NCBI RefSeq assembly: GCF_003076635.1
Contig: NZ_QDKG01000007.1
Span: 103,319 to 167,318, forward strand
Source: Sphingobacterium corticibacter
GTDB lineage: Bacteria; Bacteroidota; Bacteroidia; Sphingobacteriales; Sphingobacteriaceae
Length of the DNA stretch: 64,000 nucleotides
Direction: 5' to 3'
Shown one piece after another: positions 62,500-64,000 of the stretch (position 1 is its first letter; each line of letters begins with the position of its first letter). The position numbers and the translations under genes are program-made. The notes under the pieces were generated by a model. It searched no databases and was not told the DNA's origin. It worked only from the letters and a program-made list of their open reading frames with translations.

Positions 62500-62908
62500 T
62501 GATGTACAACTAGCTCACAATCTGATATTTAAAAAAATAAGAACAATTATTTCACCTTTAGTAAAAAAATATTCACACACAAGAGATATATGTATTAATA
62601 TTTCAGTTGAACATCAAGCCTCAGCCTTTTCTCAAATGGTCTACTTAATGAGAACCAAAAAAAGATACATTATTATAAATCGCCTTATCCTAAACATCCT
62701 TTACAATAGGTGATAATAATGGCATTCATAGTACAAAAATCTAAAAATACTTATACTAAGCAAGAATCTATAGTACTCGTTACATGAGGCACTAGCTAGT
62801 TGATTCTAACTTAAAGGCTAGATGACTAGATGAATGAAGTTAAGCTATAAGAATACGTACCAGCTTCAACGCAATCATATAGCCAAAATTCTTTACTATA
62901 TTTACTTC

Positions 62909-62927
62909 CTTTAGAAAAAGTCTAAAT
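62909..62927. promoter_or_regulatory. Second Fur-like palindrome, before the AraC gene
   Basis: TTTAGAA-AAA-GTCTAAA (with flanks C and T) matches the 62396 site in 17 of 19 positions. It lies 53 bp upstream of the AraC-family ATG and would tie that gene to iron as well. Confidence 0.6.
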
Positions 62928-62980
62928 TAATATTGGGTTAAATTGAATAAGCCATCTTACATCAGGCAGATAAAGTAATT

Positions 62981-63790
62981 ATGGGAGATTATACAAAACT
63001 AGGAAATGTACCATTCATTTTTCAGAATTTTGGGCAATCATGGGAACAGCTCGAATGTAGATCCGTACGATTGAAAAAACCTACACTTCTAATTGCTTGT
63101 TGTGCCGACAGTAAGGATGTGTTTACCTACCGTACAGATGATGTAGTGCATAACGTTTCACCGGGGCAAACAGAATCAGTCTATCTTGAAAGCAATAGCC
63201 AACTAGATATAACGACACCCAATAACGCCGTGGCGATCCTATTGCTCCTTTGTATGGATGCCGCAACAGATTTAGATCTTAATAATTTGATGCCATTATG
63301 CCTTACTGATAAACAAATTGGAAAGACCACGGTCCACACTAGCTACCTGATCAAAAAAATAGTCGCCGCAAGCCAGTCAAGATTGCCACAAAGCCGACTG
63401 CTATATAACGCCCAGATTTTCGAAATACTGTACCACCAATTAACTGATAACTTGCAAGAAGAAACTCACCAATTATCTATCCACTACGACAAAGTAAAGT
63501 TGGCGAAGTCTATCATCCATGAAGACCTCAGCAAGAAAATCACCATCCCAGAGTTGGCTAAAATCGTAGGAACTAACGAACAGTATCTCAAAAAATACTT
63601 TAAGGTATATTATGGAAAAACAATTGCAAGCTACACGACCGAAGTTAAGATGGAGCATGCACGAATACTTTTATCTTCTGGTAAGCACCTTATTGTAGAT
63701 GTTTCTAGAATGACAGGCTATAAGCACTCTACGCATTTTACAACTACTTTTAAGAAATACTACGGGTTTAAGCCTATTCAGCTTAAATAA
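62981..63790 (+). CDS. AraC family transcriptional regulator of the siderophore locus
   Basis: This 269-residue protein has an N-terminal part of about 160 residues with no obvious cupin motif and a C-terminal double helix-turn-helix of the AraC type (about 170-269): KKITIPELAKIVGTNEQYLKKYFKVYYGKT and DVSRMTGYKHSTHFTTTFKKYYGFKPIQLK. It resembles PchR-type regulators that use ferric siderophore as coactivator and control the adjacent receptor gene (inference from position). It is divergent from the receptor across 602 bp. A Fur-like box precedes it, and the tandem repeat at 62458 is a likely binding site. Confidence 0.9.
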   Translation: MGDYTKLGNVPFIFQNFGQSWEQLECRSVRLKKPTLLIACCADSKDVFTYRTDDVVHNVSPGQTESVYLESNSQLDITTPNNAVAILLLLCMDAATDLDLNNLMPLCLTDKQIGKTTVHTSYLIKKIVAASQSRLPQSRLLYNAQIFEILYHQLTDNLQEETHQLSIHYDKVKLAKSIIHEDLSKKITIPELAKIVGTNEQYLKKYFKVYYGKTIASYTTEVKMEHARILLSSGKHLIVDVSRMTGYKHSTHFTTTFKKYYGFKPIQLK

Positions 63791-63879
63791 TTCCACTTGA
63801 CATTCATTTTATACTGGGAAAACTATCCTCTGTATTTGTAGATAATTACAAAATAGTTCCCAATCACAAAATCTATAAA

Positions 63880-63917
63880 CACAAAAAAGCCCTTGCAAAG
63901 TTTTTTGCAAGGGCTTT
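63880..63917 (-). terminator. rRNA-operon terminator
   Basis: A perfect 14-bp stem (AAAGCCCTTGCAAA and its complement) with a 4-nt loop is followed on the minus strand by TTTGTG. It lies about 12 bp past the 5S 3' end. Confidence 0.9.
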
Positions 63918-63928
63918 AGTATAAAATT

Positions 63929-64000
63929 AGGCACCGACCTACTCTCCCACCTGTTACGGCAATACCATCGGCTCTGGCGGGCTTAACTACTCTGTTCGGA
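63929..64000 (-). rRNA. rrf: 5S ribosomal RNA (3' part, runs off the right edge)
   Basis: On the minus strand the sequence reads GAGTAGTTAAGCCCGCCAGA, GCCGATGGTATTGCCGTAAC and GGTGGGAGAGTAGGTCGGTGCC-type blocks (the last in two overlapping parts), the classic 3' half of bacterial 5S rRNA. The 5' part and the rest of the operon (23S, 16S) lie to the right of the window. The exact 3' end may differ by 1-3 bases. Confidence 0.93.

Larger units (their letters stand above)
62379..62980. other. 602-bp divergent control region of the siderophore locus
   Basis: It holds two near-identical 19-bp palindromes (62396-62414 and 62909-62927), a TATTTTTG -7 element on the minus strand, and a 21-bp tandem repeat (62458-62499). 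The middle part (about 62510-62890) is AT-rich and contains no frame, RNA gene or repeat that I can recognise. Confidence 0.7.

Overview
The window looks like chromosome from a member of the Bacteroidota, most likely the family Sphingobacteriaceae (Sphingobacterium or a close relative). The clues are two TonB-dependent receptors, a CarboxypepD_reg-like protein, DUF2911, DUF4374 and DUF5683 proteins, a GH92 mannosidase, the cluster secG / TPR / lptE / sigma-54 activator / miaB, the cluster parA-parB-DUF5683-dapB-lepB, and repeated matches to the Bacteroidota promoter (-33 TTG, -7 TAnnTTTG). The content is mostly housekeeping and nutrient uptake. I see no prophage, transposase, CRISPR array or tRNA. 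The right edge enters a 5S rRNA gene read leftwards, so an rRNA operon lies to the right.

Layout. 1-679: 5' part of an ABC-F ATPase gene. 901-3410: creD, a small winged-helix regulator and a membrane protein, with two copies of a TACTTTG-N5-CAAAGT(A/T) palindrome. 3590-10228: a leftward beta-oxidation operon (marR-fadN-fadA-fadE, arranged like Bacillus fadNAE). A four-helix-bundle gene flanked by repeats sits between fadN and fadA. 10378-14494: a 2OG-Fe(II) oxygenase, a MmcQ/YjbR protein, a thioredoxin-like protein and dnaK, which has a sigma-54-like promoter. 14568-18780: a histidine-rich lipoprotein behind paired Fur-family-like operators, a BamA/TamA-like outer-membrane protein, an AI-2E family transporter, pterin dehydratase and heme oxygenase. 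19184-26014: a secreted endonuclease/exonuclease/phosphatase-family protein, GH92, ribH, a TPR protein and a CapD/WbpM-like dehydratase.

26096-31747: alanine dehydrogenase, a TlpA-like thioredoxin, and a xylose catabolic unit (LacI-type regulator divergent from xylB-xylA). 31829-36544: secG, TPR, lptE, sigma-54 activator, miaB. 36659-44005: DUF2911, cdaA (c-di-AMP synthase), pdxJ, lepB, dapB, DUF5683, parB, parA. 44226-49706: FMN reductase, LpxH-like phosphoesterase, exonuclease, then a histidine-rich small secreted protein, a TonB receptor and a thioredoxin. 49776-58411: rlmD, two surface or unknown proteins, an OmpA lipoprotein, typA, an SGNH hydrolase, kbl, DUF2147 and a holin-like membrane protein. 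58518-63790: a probable iron-siderophore locus (DUF4374 lipoprotein, TonB receptor, divergent AraC regulator) with two Fur-like palindromes and a 21-bp tandem repeat.

No single unmistakable new system appears. The best leads are: the four-helix-bundle gene and its repeats inside the fad operon; the HGDHFH lipoprotein under two operators that overlap its promoter; a TonB receptor whose only two cysteines form a CxxC in the plug, next to a periplasmic thioredoxin gene; the architecture of the siderophore promoter; and a -24/-12-like promoter with inverted repeats before dnaK.
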